A DNA stretch of 64,000 nt from Saccopteryx bilineata (taxonomy: Eukaryota; Chordata; Mammalia; Chiroptera; Emballonuridae): positions 50,210,113 to 50,274,112 of the forward strand of contig NC_089496.1 in the NCBI RefSeq assembly GCF_036850765.1. Reading direction: 5' to 3'. The stretch's first letter is position 1, and every line of letters starts with the position of its first letter. Under the pieces are notes generated by a model, which was not told the DNA's origin, made no database searches, and saw nothing but the letters and a program-made list of their open reading frames with translations. Shown here piece after piece: positions 22,111 through 34,631 of the stretch. The translations under genes were made by a program, and so were the position numbers.

Positions 22111-24559
22111 GGCTCGAATAACTCAAATTCTCCAAATTCACAGGGTAATCCGTTTCACTCGGAGCCCTGTAAACTCAGGCTGACACACACACTCAAGCTG
22201 CACATGTAAATATTTGCGCTCCTTTTCAGGCAGTTGGCCTGGCGATTGGAAGCCTCTTGGTGGGTCTTAAAGGAAAAAAAAAAAGAAAGAAAACAGCCCC
22301 TATTTCCCGCCAGCCGTTCACTTCCTTCACTGCGCCTCCCTCCCCCCATCCCTACACCGCGCTCCAGAAATAAAGTCATGGGGGAAAAAACTAAAAGTCA
22401 AAAACTGAGAACATTCATGTGAGTAAAACGATGTCATCTGGGAGAGTCGTGCTTTAAGCCTGTCTTGTCATCGCATGTCAATTGTTTCTAACAAGGTGCT
22501 GCGAGGTGGTGACTAAGAAACCTTTTCCGGAGTCAGTCTCGATGTACAAACTGTACAAGTGTAAACGTTTGGGGAGATTTATGAAATCATAGGCTTTTGT
22601 CCTGGAAGGGGTTCACGCGGCCGTCGCCCATCTCTGTTTTCTTTTAAGAGAGAAAAGCCGGGTCTGGCGCGGCGGAGGGCGCATCTCGCCTGCGGTGCGC
22701 GCAGTCCGCTGAAGGCGGCCTGGAGCGCGGGAGCCGCACTCGGGCAGCGGTCCTGGTCCCCGCCCCCGCACGGACCCGCAGCTGCTCTGGGCTGTTCCTG
22801 CGAGATCCATAGTAGAGCTAACGCAGGCTGAGAACAGAAGGCTTTCCGAGTAAACTGCGGGAAGAACTGAAACGGACTAACCCACCGGGGCTCCTAAGGA
22901 TGATTCCCTTCTTGAGTCTTTCATACTTTGCTCTTTTTGGATTTACAGACCCAACCCAGACCCTTCAGTTACTAAACTCTCCCACCTTCCCCATCGCCAG
23001 ACCCACCTCAATACAATGACATTGTCATCGTTCGAATGTAAGGCGCACCCTGGTTCCTCTCCCGTCTCAAATGCTTAAGAGTTTGGCCAAGAAGAAACAT
23101 TTATGTCAAGAGTTTTGGTGTGTGTGTTTGGGTTTTTGTTTTTTTTTAGGGGGGCGGCGGTGTGTGGAAGGAATGATGTTATGGTTAGTCGAGAATTTAA
23201 TATATGCTTCCACTGGGCGTGAAGATCTTGTCTGCTGGTTTTAGTTTTCAAAAACTTATTGTGGAGTTATACCTACACAATAAGTTAAAAATAATATATA
23301 TTTTTTAAAACCTTGCCAGTGCGGTTTTTTACACAAGGGAACACTGTATCTTTTCTTAATTGTCTTAATGGTTCAGACTGGAATTTGAATAATACCGCGA
23401 CCGGGGCGTTTGTAGGAAAATGGTTGGAGCAGCGGGAGAGCTGACTGCCCGTCAACTGCTCGCCCACCAGGCCTTACTGGGTCTCTGCCGAGCAGGGAAC
23501 TCCGGCTATTCATCCGACTGCAGGTAAAGAAGAAGAAAAAAGAAAGCAAAAAATAAAATAATAAAATACGAAGCGAGCACGCGGCAAACCAGAGGAATTG
23601 AAAAGGCCGGGCGCGAGACGTGAGCCGTTTGGAGAGAGAGGCCTGGCCAGCCATGTATCTTGTTGGTGTTGAAATCGCGGCAGTAAAATGTATACTACAA
23701 TATAATTACCGGGGGGCAGTGTTCCTTCTCTTAGATTTATTACTTTTGCAAATCAATATAGTGCTATAAAAAAAAATTAAAAAACAAACAAACAGGGAAC
23801 CGGTGTGGCGCAAAGAGTTGCTGTCAGAAGGTGATTCTGAGACGTCCCGAAGCGGAGAGGGCCCAACTCTGAGGTCCCTTTCAACCCCCTGCTTTAGGAC
23901 GTGGTAACAGGTAAAGCCACCGTTGAGGCCGGAACAAAGCCACACCATTAACACTTCCCTCCAGCCCCTGCTCAGGCGGACGGCGGTCGGGCCGGGCCGG
24001 GGCTGCTTTCTGACACCAAAAGTGTTTTGGACTCCAGAAGACGTTGAATCGTGACTTTTTGTGTGTGTTCCCTAAACCTCCCAAAGCCTCAGTTTCGTCA
24101 TCTACATTAAAATAGGGCCAATAGTTTATGTATTCCTACCTAGAAAATGGCTCTCTGGATGAATGAGGTCAGGAGCATAAAGCACCTAAACTAATAAGAA
24201 GCAACCTTAACAGTAACCCCAATGTAAGTAAAACACCAAGTGCGGAACTTTGTTACAATCTACTATTGGAACTGCAATTTCGCGATCTCAGAGCTGGAGA
24301 CGTTTGGGGATATGCGCGGAGAACTGGAGTCCCGTGGTGGTAAAGGAGCGCTATTTAACTCCTGGTGAATTTCGGGGCCTAAGAATTCACTTTTTCGGTT
24401 ATACGGCTGAGTTTGATTGTACGAGCTTTGATGATGGTATGGAGGAGCGGAGGATGTCTTATACAAACCACCCTTTCAAATTCTCTTTTGTAGCATCCGG
24501 AACTCAAAAGTCAGCCGACCCCGATTGCTGTCTTAGAAATAATAGGTTTCCCGCTTTGG
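22111..24559. other. TBX20 upstream flank, no gene recognised
   Basis: Unique sequence, almost free of mobile elements. It includes a small GC-rich patch at 22650-22790 and a perfect 11-bp inverted repeat, AACTTATTGTG at 23253-23263 and CACAATAAGTT at 23276-23286. 24240-24560 has an unbroken plus-strand frame of 109 codons with no resemblance to a known protein. Low repeat density next to TBX20 suggests regulatory DNA. Confidence 0.6.
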
Positions 24560-25620
24560 GCCAATGGTCCCTCGCTTAAGTAGAGCTGAAGCAAAACCCT
24601 TCGTGGACAGCGGCAGGGACGAGTCCCGGGCTAGTGTCGCCGATGCCCCCTCTGAGGCTGGGAGCGAGAGCGGCGGGGGGACGGTGGGACCCGGTGCGGG
24701 ACCCGGTGCGGGACCCGGTGCGCCGTCCCGCACTCGAGGGTGAACTCCCGGCAGAAGGTGGGAAAGGAGCCCGGTTCTCAGCACCCGGGCAGCCACTCCC
24801 GAACACTGCGGACGTCCCGTCCCCATCCTTCCTTCCGCGCTTTCTGGGAAACGCTCGAAAAGGCACCGTAAATGGGCCTCAAAGACTTTGGATTTCTAAA
24901 GTCGGTTTGCCGCACAGAAAACACCCCTGGAGTTGCGTGGGGCGGGAGGCCGCAGCCTTTTGCAGGCTTCTGCCGAGTGGCCCGGCCTGGGGCTGCGGGC
25001 GGCGCGCGTTCCCGCGCGGGGCAGGGAGCGCGCGGCGCAGCCCGGGGTTTCGCGGCGCACGGAGAGGGCGACCCCGCGCACGGAGAGGGCGGGTCCCAGC
25101 CCGTCCTCGGAGGCGCCGGGCGGAGGAGGCTCACCCGCAAACCCTAGCGGGGTTAAGATTACACGACCTAAAGTGGTCCCCGACATGTGCCCAAGGCAGC
25201 AAGCACGGCCCGTTCGTCCTCGCCCAACGCCGGCTGGAAGGACGAAGCGAAGACCAGCTCCTCGCTTTGTCATCTGACCGTCCCGGGTGCTGTGTGTGCA
25301 CGTGCCGCGCCCAGCGGTGCGACCAAGGAAAAGAATGCTGTGTGGGCCAGGGCAGGCAGCACCCATTTTCGGGGCCCTCGCTCGTCCTGGGCCTTCTCGG
25401 GTTCCCGCCGTGTGGCAGTCCTTGGTCTGGGGGCAGAGGTCAGGCTTGGACCCCCAGAGCCTTCTCCCAGGCTGCTCCCTCTAGGCTGCGACCCTCCAGC
25501 TCCCACCCCCTCCGCCAGCCCTCGCTTCCTGGGCCTTCCCCCACGAGCTCGCGCCAGCAGGGACCGGCCGTCGGCGCCTTAGGCCTTCTAGCCGTGGAAG
25601 AACCACTACAGCCGCGTGCA
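24560..25620. other. CpG island without recognised gene (about 4-5 kb upstream of TBX20)
   Basis: High G+C and CpG. Contains a 12-bp unit GGGACCCGGTGC repeated three times at 24686-24721 and a direct repeat CGCGCACGGAGAGGGCG near 25056-25091. Long frames are open on both strands, as expected from base composition, so none is called coding. Could be a distal or alternative promoter or a non-coding RNA start. Confidence 0.65.
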
Positions 25621-26734
25621 TAACTCGCAGGACAGCAAGGAAAGATGTCCTCTGACCCTGTGAGCCAGAGATGCAGACCCCTCGTCCTCCTCCCTCCTCC
25701 TGGCTCCCGCCTTCCTTCTCTAAGCCTCCTCTTGGGACGTTGCTGCCTCCCCTCTCCCAACGCCAGGCTGCCCACAGAGCCTGTCTCTATTTGAAGCTTA
25801 GATGTTTTTCAAATGTCTATCGTGAATTTGTTGCATGAATTTTGCTTTTTAAAATTATTGCATTAAAATATTATTTCTTGGTTACTGAGGATTTTGGGTG
25901 GGGGAGGGGTTGGTGCCCCCTTAGACTTTGGGCTCTCATCTTAGTCCTGGACCTGTCAGGAAGGTTAAAAATTTGATAGAAATTTTGTTGATGATAAGCA
26001 GCAGAGCGGGGATTCTAACCTGTTTTTCTGGCTTGGAAAGCATGGCTCCTGCGGGTACCTCACTGATGCAGCAGGAACTCTCCCTGGGAGGAAGAAAGCG
26101 GAAAGAGAACGGTCCCCAGCTTGGGGATGAATGCCTGTTGGCGAGTGCCCAGCCCTCTGGTGCAGACTCCTGGGGCCTGCGTGGGTAAGGCACGCTGCAG
26201 CCAGACAGGCAACCCCAGCACACTTCCTGAGATGCAGTTTCTTAGGTGCTTAAAAAGCAAACTCTACACTCCATGAGACAACTCCCAGAAGAGCAACCAC
26301 AGCTGCTGGCTGGGAACGCCCTTCCTCCCGCAAAGTAGTGCCTGTCTTGGAGATGGCACCTAATTCAACTTACAGCACTTGCTGCATTTGGGAAGACATC
26401 CAGCCTTCCACCACCAGCTGTGCCCTGGAGCCTGAAGTGGAGCTGTTTGGTTACAACCTATCCGTGTCCTCCCAGGAGGTTTGGAAGGTCAAGGTGAGGA
26501 AGACACAAGCAGGAAGTAGCCCCCCCCCCCAAGGTCTCTGCTATCAGCTCCCAATGTGAATCATCCCAGAAGCCATCCATGGAAGCTCATCCTACCCTCT
26601 GCTAAGGGCAAACCAGTAAGGGCTTGGGTGCCTAGTCCCAAATGCCAGCGTGCTCCCGGCAACTCGAAGCATGTCCTGCACAACAGGACAAAGATATATA
26701 ATACAAAGTAAAGAGTGAAGAGAATGTGTTCATT

Positions 26735-26890
26735 CATCCAGTATTATCTGCTACTTACTCTGGGCTGGGTACCGTCTGTGCTAGGTTTCAGGAATAGGCC
26801 AGCAATCAGAACCCTAAAATTCCTGTCTCCTGCAACTCACATTCTGGTGAGAGACACTAGTAAACATGTAAAAGCCACAATAAATAGAAA
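26735..26890 (+). repeat. L2/MIR-like ancient repeat
   Basis: Order of words fits the old LINE2 3' end: TACTTACTCTGGGCTGGGTACC, CTGTGCTAGG, then CTCACATTCTGGTGAGAGAC and AGTAAACATG. Confidence 0.55.
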
Positions 26891-27719
26891 TTGAGACAAA
26901 GACTTGAGAAAATGAGCAGCAGAGATAGCAAACTCAACCTATGTGGGACGTTCATTCATTCTGGAGCAGGCGCTGGCTTATTGGTGTGGAGATGTGGTTG
27001 GAAGATTTGCATATGATCTCTGGCCAAGAAGGATTCAAATCCCAGGTGGAAATGTATGAAAGACCTGGGTTATAAAAAATACACATTCATTTTCCTGAAT
27101 ATTGAGCTAAAAGGACTGGAGCGTAATGGTTTAATGTTCAATACAAGTAAAACAGAAAAAATAACTAATAGAATCCCTTCTAAAGGAAGGTGTTGGGGAT
27201 CAGAAACAACAGTTTGGAGCAAGCTATGCTGCCTCAGTTTCCACATCTGTAAAATAAGGTTACTGATGAAGACACCTACAACTAGAGTTCGATGTGAAGC
27301 TTAAAGGGAGTAATGTCCCTGGAAGGGCAAAGGACTTCATAGGCATTACTATTTGCTAACTCTGGAACTTGGGAGAAAACCTCCTTTTCGATGTAGGAAT
27401 GATACAAATGAGATCTCATCAAGAGCTGTGTCCAAGAGCCCTAATTTCCACACTCGAGGAATGTAAGGAAAATCTTTCTCTCTGGGGTCTGTGGGATGCT
27501 CTGCGTCTCACTCAGGGGCTCACGAGCCCCCATGAGGAGGGGGCCAGGTCCCCCCAGATGCTCCAACACACAGCTCCTAGGCTGAAAACACCTCGCTGGA
27601 AAGGCTGGGGGCTCACAGATGGTCTCCCCACTGCATTTTCTCTTATTAACCCACACAGTTTGAAGGCTCTTTGAGTGTATTTCACGTTCTGGATGCTAGT
27701 GTTTCAATGCATTACAAAG

Positions 27720-27960
27720 AGGTATTAGGCACTTAATATGTGCCAGGCGCTGCACTTATATTCCAAGAAATATATAATGCTTATCATCTCAGTTGGGTAG
27801 CATTCTCACGTGCACTTTAAAGTTGAGGAAAAGGAGGCTCAGAAGGCTGACTCACTTGCTCAGAGGCACATGGGTAGTTTCATGGTGTAGAGGGAGGCGA
27901 CCCTGGGCGGTGTAACCCAGGTCTTTTCACTCTTCAGCCTTAACCTCCACCCCATATCGA
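27720..27960. repeat. MIR-like ancient repeat
   Basis: GGCACTTAATATGTGCCAGGCGC followed by CTTTAAAGTTGAGGAAAAGGA, CTCAGAAGG and CTTGCTCAGAGGCACATGG, in MIR order. Confidence 0.65.
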
Positions 27961-28499
27961 ATTCTCGCACTAACTTGGTTGGTTTCCTGTTCTGCAAGCA
28001 GAGGCAGTTCGCAGAGGGCTGAATTTTCTTGGTTTGTTTGTAAATCGTAGCCCTAGAGCCCGGAAACAGGTTCAAGTCTTTGTTGCCAGCCCCCTGAGAC
28101 CAGGGACTTGATTCCTCCAAACGCGGGCAGATATGACTCTCACAAGCACACAGTCCACCCTCCTGGCCCACAAAGCAGAAAGGCCAGCCAAGTAAATGTC
28201 TTTGAGTATTGCCTGTGGGCCATGGGCACCGGCAGCCTTTATAATTCTGGGGGCTTTTTTTGTTTGTTTTTGAAATACCCAGTAATCTGCAGCTCTAGTA
28301 GGCAAAGCAGTTGGAGACAGGGTAGGCCTATCACCCACCGCTTGGCGGGAGTCTGTGCCGCTCAGTGCCAAGGTACCCGCAAGTTTTGGAGGCAGACTTA
28401 CAGACTGCCAAGTTTTAAAGGTTCGACGTCACGTTTGTCCTTTGCTGTCTGTGTGACTCTGAGCTGTCTGGGCTGCTCTGAGACTTAGTTTCCCTGGCT

Positions 28500-29310
28500 G
28501 TGAAGAGGGAGGCTCCCACGGGGCCCTGGCGCCCGCGGAGTGCCCTGGGAGCCGCCACCGTGGCTGGGCCGATGCCAGGGCGGCGGTAAGCAGATTCTTC
28601 CCTCAACCAGGCTGCGCAGATGCCTCGAGCCCGCGGGCTTGCAAGGTGCCCTCACGCCTGTCCCGTCTGGGACCCGCTGGTTCTCTCGCGCCAACCCACC
28701 CATCCTTAGCAGCCATCGTCGGTCCCAGACTGTCACCTTGGAGAGGCCAAGGAGACAACGGCCCCGTGTGCCCGGCTCCACTTCGTTCCCACGCACGGTG
28801 ACTCGAGCGGTATTCGGATCCTAGAGACTCTCCCCAGGGCGACGCTGTCGGGGTCCCCAAGAAAGATTGCACTTTTGGGGAGGCAGACCCAAGCCCGTTA
28901 CTCGGCTCGCGACGCTGGGTGGGGGTGGGAGGGGGTGGCTTCGGACACACGCGGCTCGCACCCAGGCCCCGAGGCCAGAGACGGGGCCGCCGTCCCTGGA
29001 GCCGGGACGCAGATGTCCAAGTTAAAGCCCCGCCACTGCCGGTCCCGGCTTAGTCGGCGCGGGGACCGTGGCGCTGGCGGCGGCGGGGCCTTCTCTTGGC
29101 TGTCCTGCCATTTAATCAGGGCTATTATCAGACTCGGCTTGCAGGATGGCGCCGTCCGAGCTTTACCCCCATTAGCGCAGGGCAGGGTGGGGGCTGGGTC
29201 GCAGCCCGCCGGCCGCCGCGGCCGCAGCTGCCGCGCTCCTGGGCGGCTCTGAGCAAGGCCCAGGCTCGGGGTCTGGCGGCGGCGTGGGCCCTTTCAACCC
29301 AGCCTTTCTC
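28500..29310. other. CpG island without recognised gene (about 8 kb upstream of TBX20)
   Basis: G+C-rich, CpG-dense, ending abruptly near 29310. Around 29100-29180 a less GC-rich core holds TTATCAG (GATA-type) and GGATGGCGCCG (YY1-like). No splice-bounded reading frame stands out. Candidate promoter of an unannotated RNA or a distal TBX20 element. Confidence 0.6.
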
Positions 29311-29344
29311 AGGCCGACGGTTTATTAGACTTTTATTTCCTAGC

Positions 29345-29770
29345 TCCCAGTTCGATCCTTACTAGCTCAGTGGCGTTGGGGCAAATCCCTGAACCTCCTC
29401 GATTTGTAAAATGGGTACTTAACTCAAGATAGCACTGAAAATTAACTAAAAGGATACCAGGTTAGGCAGATGACTTAACACACACAAGTGGTGTTACTAC
29501 CGTCGTTACACTACACGTGTATTTACTTTTTCAAAGTTTTTTTGTTTGTTTGTTTTAATTAAAAAGGAGGTGAAGAGAGGGACCAACGTTGAATAGTTCA
29601 AAGAAGTGAAGAGATTACTTACGGACCTGCTGGTTTTATTCAGGACTAACTGGGTTAGTGTTTCACCTCTGCCACTTGCTTCCTGTGTGACCCTGGGTGC
29701 TCCACTTCATCTCTGTGCCTCACTTGCCTGAGCTGTGAAATGGGCAGAAGGCTGACACCTGCATGAACGG
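29345..29770. repeat. Two MIR fragments
   Basis: 29345-29460 (GCAAATCCCTGAACC, GTAAAATGGG) and 29625-29770 (CCACTTGCTTCCTGTGTGACC, GAAATGGGCAGAAGG) both match MIR segments. Confidence 0.65.
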
Positions 29771-29898
29771 ACTCCTGTGCACCTTACCGAGCTGAGCGGC
29801 CTCATATAGAGGCTGAGTACAGGGCACGCTCTCCTTCCGCACAGTTGAATCATTATCGTTTACTAGCAAAATATTTTTATGAACCACAGACTGTATAT

Positions 29899-29901
29899 TT
29901 A

Positions 29902-29957
<56 letters not shown>
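29899..29957. repeat. (TA)n-(CA)n compound microsatellite
   Basis: A TA run passes directly into a CA run of about 18 units. Confidence 0.92.
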
Positions 29958-29958
<1 letters not shown>

Positions 29959-30124
29959 AGCAGACCACTGTCTCCTGGCCCTAAGGGATATTCACCGGCT
30001 GAGAGGCTCAGGCTTGGAGCTGAGTGCCAGGCCTGGGAACACCGGGAAAAGGGAGTGAGCATCACCCAACAGCGTCTTCTGGCCTCTGGGTTTACTCTTG
30101 GTATTCCCCTCACAATGCCCTATT

Positions 30125-30500
30125 GACACAGTCTATTTAAAGATAAAAGCTCAACAAGCAAAATCAGTCACCATGATTTTCCGATGGCTGCTAAGAGATT
30201 AGCACTCACAGGAACCCCAGCATTGTCAGCGGTTAGCTTCTAATCAGTCAAGTGTAATTAGCAAAGCAAGACTAATTATTAAAGTGACCTTCTAAGTCGT
30301 GAATGTTCGTGAATGGTCCTTAACCGAGACGTGCTGGGCGCACAGCCCAATCCTGAAGGGCCGTGCTTGGCCTCAGCCGACACCGGCCTCAGCTCTGCGA
30401 TTTCCCCCAAAGCCTAGTCGGGCTTTTAGAACGACTTTCTTCCTCTGACACACAAAGCAAATGTCCCATAATTAAGGTTATTATGATTTCCAGTGTTTGT
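30125..30500. promoter_or_regulatory. Candidate conserved non-coding element
   Basis: Repeat-free, AT-rich and dense in developmental factor words: AGATAA at 30141-30146, TCAAGTG (NKX2-5) at 30248-30254 directly abutting TAATTA at 30255-30260, then TTAAAGTGA. Conservation cannot be tested here. Confidence 0.35.
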
Positions 30501-30514
30501 ATCTGCCCGGTAAT

Positions 30515-30740
30515 AATAGCCTAAGCACCCTACCTGTATGATCTTCTTTCATTCTCCCCATTTTACAGATGAGGAAATAAGGCACAGAGAGGTTGTGTAA
30601 CTTACTGTAAATCACACAGCTAGTAGGTGGTGGACAGGTTTGGACCCTCATCTGCCTTTCTGCAAGGCTCCGATGCCCCCGTCTCCCAGATTTTAGCCCT
30701 TACCCTTCTGCTACCCTAAAAACATTTAGAAACCGATGGT
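30515..30740. repeat. MIR
   Basis: CCCCATTTTACAGATGAGG, AAGGCACAGAGAGGTTG, CACACAGCTAGTAGGTGG: a well-preserved MIR/MIR3 core. Confidence 0.8.
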
Positions 30741-32990
30741 AACTAAGTCAGTGAGTCTAGAGAACAACAAACAGAAAACTTCAGGAAGGTATCTGCTTCT
30801 AGCAGGAGAGGCTACACATGCAGTAGGGGTCTGAGGGCCCTGACTACTCAGGATGACTTCTTTCAGTCACTTCTCCTTCTGCCGCAATTTACTCTTTGTA
30901 AAATGATTGCACGCTTCTTATATCGGATAACTCTTAGTTATATGTATTGTATAACATTTAGTGAGGCCTAATATCAATCAAAGCCTGTGTGGTAGGTGTT
31001 TGTATATACACCATTTAACTGTAAAATAAACTTGATAGATTTTATTTTATAACAAATACTTCCTACTTCACAGGGCTGTTATGATGATCCAATGAACCCA
31101 ATTATTTGGAAGTAGTCAAGAAATAATACTTTATTTAAAAATGAATATTATTTATTTTAAACATTCTGGAAAAAATACATCTTTGGACAGTCTTTTTTTC
31201 AATACATGGTTCAAAGTCCACCTGCTTCCAAAGCATGGAGGAATTTTGTATATTTCTTGGCTCTGCCCAGAGTGACTGGACTCAGGGTCCCTGGTAGGGG
31301 ACAGCAGTGGTCGTGTTGGGGAGGAATGTGACTCTGTACCAAGCAACTCGTGAACTCCTAGCCCTCACTGTGTCGCAGCCTTCCTATTGCCCATATTTAG
31401 CTTTGGACTTGACCAGAGCAAAGAGAAACAAGAACTTCCCACGTCTTCTGAGATGCCTGCCATCTGTGATTAATCAGCAAGTCCCATACTAAAACCTACA
31501 ACTTTCATAATTCCCCCTTGTCCCCTTAATCAGAAAGGGTGGCTTCTGGATCTGATATGTCTGTTTCTTTCGAGGGTGAAGATAGGAAGAGCATGACCGA
31601 CTCTCTGTGCGACTTGCGGAGAGAAAAGCCACCAGCCAGTCCCTCCCACCTCAGCCCACCACACCCAAACGCATTACATAGAGGGCACTGTGAGAGGTGA
31701 GGTCCTTAGCTTGGACCTACAGCAGGGACCAAGGCATTTCAGAATGTTTGAAAAGACCAGCAGGGTCACTAAAATTCACCCCATCCCTGTCTGACAGATG
31801 AGGAGCTTGAAAATATAAGCTTGGGTCCAGAAGTGACGTACACACACTCATGCTGCTGGTCACGTCTTTGAACCCAGTTTGTCTGACTTCGGATTAATGC
31901 TTTGACAGGAGCTCTCCTTTGGAGTAGGAAAAGCTTCTTTCTACCTAACATTGGTGACCTAATTTATGCAAAAGCACTCTTCACATCATGGTCCCCATGA
32001 CTTTTGGGGGTCTTTTTTGGTGATGATCATGAAGGCTACACAACTGCTCTGAGAATTAAACCTGAATTCTGCAGCCTGGCTTGATTCAGCCATGAGCAGG
32101 GGACAAGACTCAGCATCCTGTCCTTGGCGTCCAGGAGTTGATGTCAGAGGAGTTTCTTATCATCTGAGTTACATAACAGTTATCTTTGGATCTGAAAGTT
32201 CGCTGACCTGCAGAACTGATGTGCTGATAAAATGCAAGTATTTGAAATAAAATCTTAAGGTAGAAGGATTGACCTAATGCATGTATCAATTAAGATTTTA
32301 TGTTGCAGATAATGGGAAATTCTTTTCAATCTAGTTTAAACAATAAAAGGTATTTGTTGGCCCACCCACTTAACTAGTTTAGGTATCATTTCAGGTGATG
32401 CGTGATCCAAGATGCAAAGGCAATGTTTATTTCTTATCTCTGGCTTCTTGCTGTTGTTCTTATTTTTAGGCAGCATTTCCTCTGGGGTCACAGAGGGCTG
32501 CCAGTAGGTCTCATGGCTACATCCTTCCATGTTTGCACCTTTTATAAAATGGTCCCTCTCCTTCAGTTGCGCCTGCAGAGAAAGGAGCCCAGGAAATGTC
32601 TTTAACGTCTCATTAGCCCTGGTTTAGGACCATGTGTCTTGAACCCAAAGTCATGATCAAAGGATTAAGGTACACCAACTGATTGGCTCAACCAACTCAG
32701 GACTCTCCCCTTGGAGTCTGGGGCTAGTGGAAGTCCTCCTAAGACATGGGACTGAGACCAGGAAAGAAGTGACTTCATTAAGGAAAAATGAGAGTACTAT
32801 TGGCCATACTTGAGCTTGGGAAACCTTATTTGAGGAGATTTTTTTTTTCTTTTCAGGAAACCTGGATTATGTTTCCCAAATGAAAGCTTTGCAGAATGCA
32901 GTTGGCTACAGATATTGTGTGTTTCTGTACATTCTGAGAGCTAAGAATTATTTCTACATTTTCAAATGGTTGGGGGGAAAAAACACACCA
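30741..32990. other. Intergenic, no gene recognised
   Basis: Mostly unique sequence. 32280-32720 has the look of a decayed DNA transposon or other old repeat (TATTTGTTGGCCCACCC and later GGGTCACAGAGGGCTGCCAG) but I cannot name it. Confidence 0.45.
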
Positions 32991-33531
32991 GAAGAATAGC
33001 ATTTTGTAACATTGTAACATGAAAATGATTTGAAATTCTAATTCCAGTGTCCACAGAGTTTTATTGCAGGGGTTGGCAAATTTTTTCTGTAAAAGGTCAG
33101 ACAGTAAATATTTAGGCTTCTAGGCCATATGGTCTCTGTCACAATTATTCAGCTCCGCCATTGTAACATCATAACAGCCACTGACAATATGTAAACAAGC
33201 GAATGTGGCTGGTTTCTGATAAAATTTTATGTACGCATAGTGAAATTTGAATTTCATATCATTTTCACATGTCACAAAATAATATGCTTTGATGTTTTGT
33301 TTTGTTTTGTTTTTGAACCATTTAAAAATGTAAAGGTCATTCTTGGTTAGTGGGTTGTGTAAACATAGGTGATTGGCCAGAGCTGGTCCATGGACCATCC
33401 TTTGCAGACCCCGGTTTTATTGGCTGCTTTTACAGTACGGAGCTGAGTAGCTGTGACAGAGACCACGTTGGCCTGCAGAGCCTAAAATATTTACTAGTTT
33501 GTTCCCTACAGAAAAGGTTTGCTGCCCCTGA
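32990..33531 (-). mobile_element. Older hAT-type element interrupted by a related copy
   Basis: Right piece 33423-33531 is a reverse copy ending GTTTGCTGCCCCTG; left piece, up to 33066, continues the same element (CCAGTGTCCACAG then TTTTATTG). Element 33067-33414 split it. Confidence 0.6.
33067..33414 (+). mobile_element. hAT-type element nested in an older relative
   Basis: Begins CAGGGGTTGGCAAAT and ends TTTGCAGACCCCGG, with a perfect 8-bp duplication TTTTATTG (33059-33066, 33415-33422). Resembles the common mammalian non-autonomous hAT-Charlie type. Confidence 0.8.
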
Positions 33532-34631
33532 CTCTGGAATGGTACTGCTCTAGCTTTAATTTGCATATAGAGCACCTGGATTCTTGCTAAAATGCAGAAT
33601 CCGATTCTATAAGTCTGAGTCAGTCAGAGAGTCTGCATGTCAACAGTTTCAGAGATGGGTCACATTTGGAGGATTTTTCAGTCATCTTTCTCTGGATATT
33701 TTATAATATTTTATATGAGAAACATCAGAGGGACTCCTTTCTCATCCTACCCCCACTTGAATTCTAATTATTTATGCGGGGGGGATGGGAATCTCCATAT
33801 TAAATAAACAGAGTATTACTCAGACTTTTTTGAGAACCCTTGATGTTGGTACTTTAACAGAGATTCAGTGACAAATTCATTGAGGACCATATAATCAGCC
33901 AAACAACTGACCTCAGAGCTGGTGGGATGTGGTGATTTTTGGTTCACCAAAGGATGAATACTATATTTTTCATTTAATTATTACAACTATGTTTTGTTGG
34001 CTAATCTCCAGGGAGTGACTGCTGTCACTAGCCTCTTGATTTCATATGCAGTCAGTGTTTAGGTATATTGATTGCTAGAGAACTGGTACCACCGTCAACT
34101 CCCTCCACTTCAGCTATGTATTTAGAGCCTGCAGGGTCTGTGTGTGCACTGATGGGTTTAAAGAGCAGGGTTGGCTTTTTATGCATTCTGCATATAGTGG
34201 CAGGGCAAACTTTCTAGAAAACTCTATTAAGGTCTTTCTCGGTTGACTCCCTCTTTTCTTCTTCCCTTCATTCTCTCCTTGATGGTCATCCATCTTGATT
34301 TTTTTTATCTTTGTTTCTTACTTTAATAAACTTCCAAAGAATGAAACTTCCCAAAACACGCAGGTTTTATATGAGTGCCAAGAAAGAAAAAAGACATGGG
34401 CTTCGGAGCTCACCAAACTGTGACTCAAAACTCAGGGAGTGGGCGGCAAGGACAGCCCGCCCGAGCGCCCAGAAAGGTGGAGCTTGGGCAGCTGTGGGAC
34501 TAGGACAGTCCAACTGTCCCCCGGCTGAGTGGGGGAGCTGCACTGTGATGTGCGACTTGTCATGTACAACCCTTCAAGAAGCATTCACAACATCGTGGCT
34601 CCCCTGAATGGAAAAGCACCACTTGATTTCT

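Larger units (their letters stand above)
25621..28499. other. Intergenic, no gene recognised
   Basis: 25790-25900 is AT-rich and unique-looking. 26735-26890 resembles the 3' end of L2 and 27720-27960 resembles a MIR. The remainder shows nothing I recognise. Confidence 0.6.

Noticed and set aside
24250..24579. 109-codon plus-strand frame upstream of TBX20
   Set aside because: No recognised similarity, no splice or promoter context beyond CpG richness, length within chance expectation.
24634..25623. 329-codon open frame on the plus strand
   Set aside because: Lies in a CpG island where both strands are open, is dominated by Arg/Pro/Gly/Ala, and shows no domain or splice structure I recognise.
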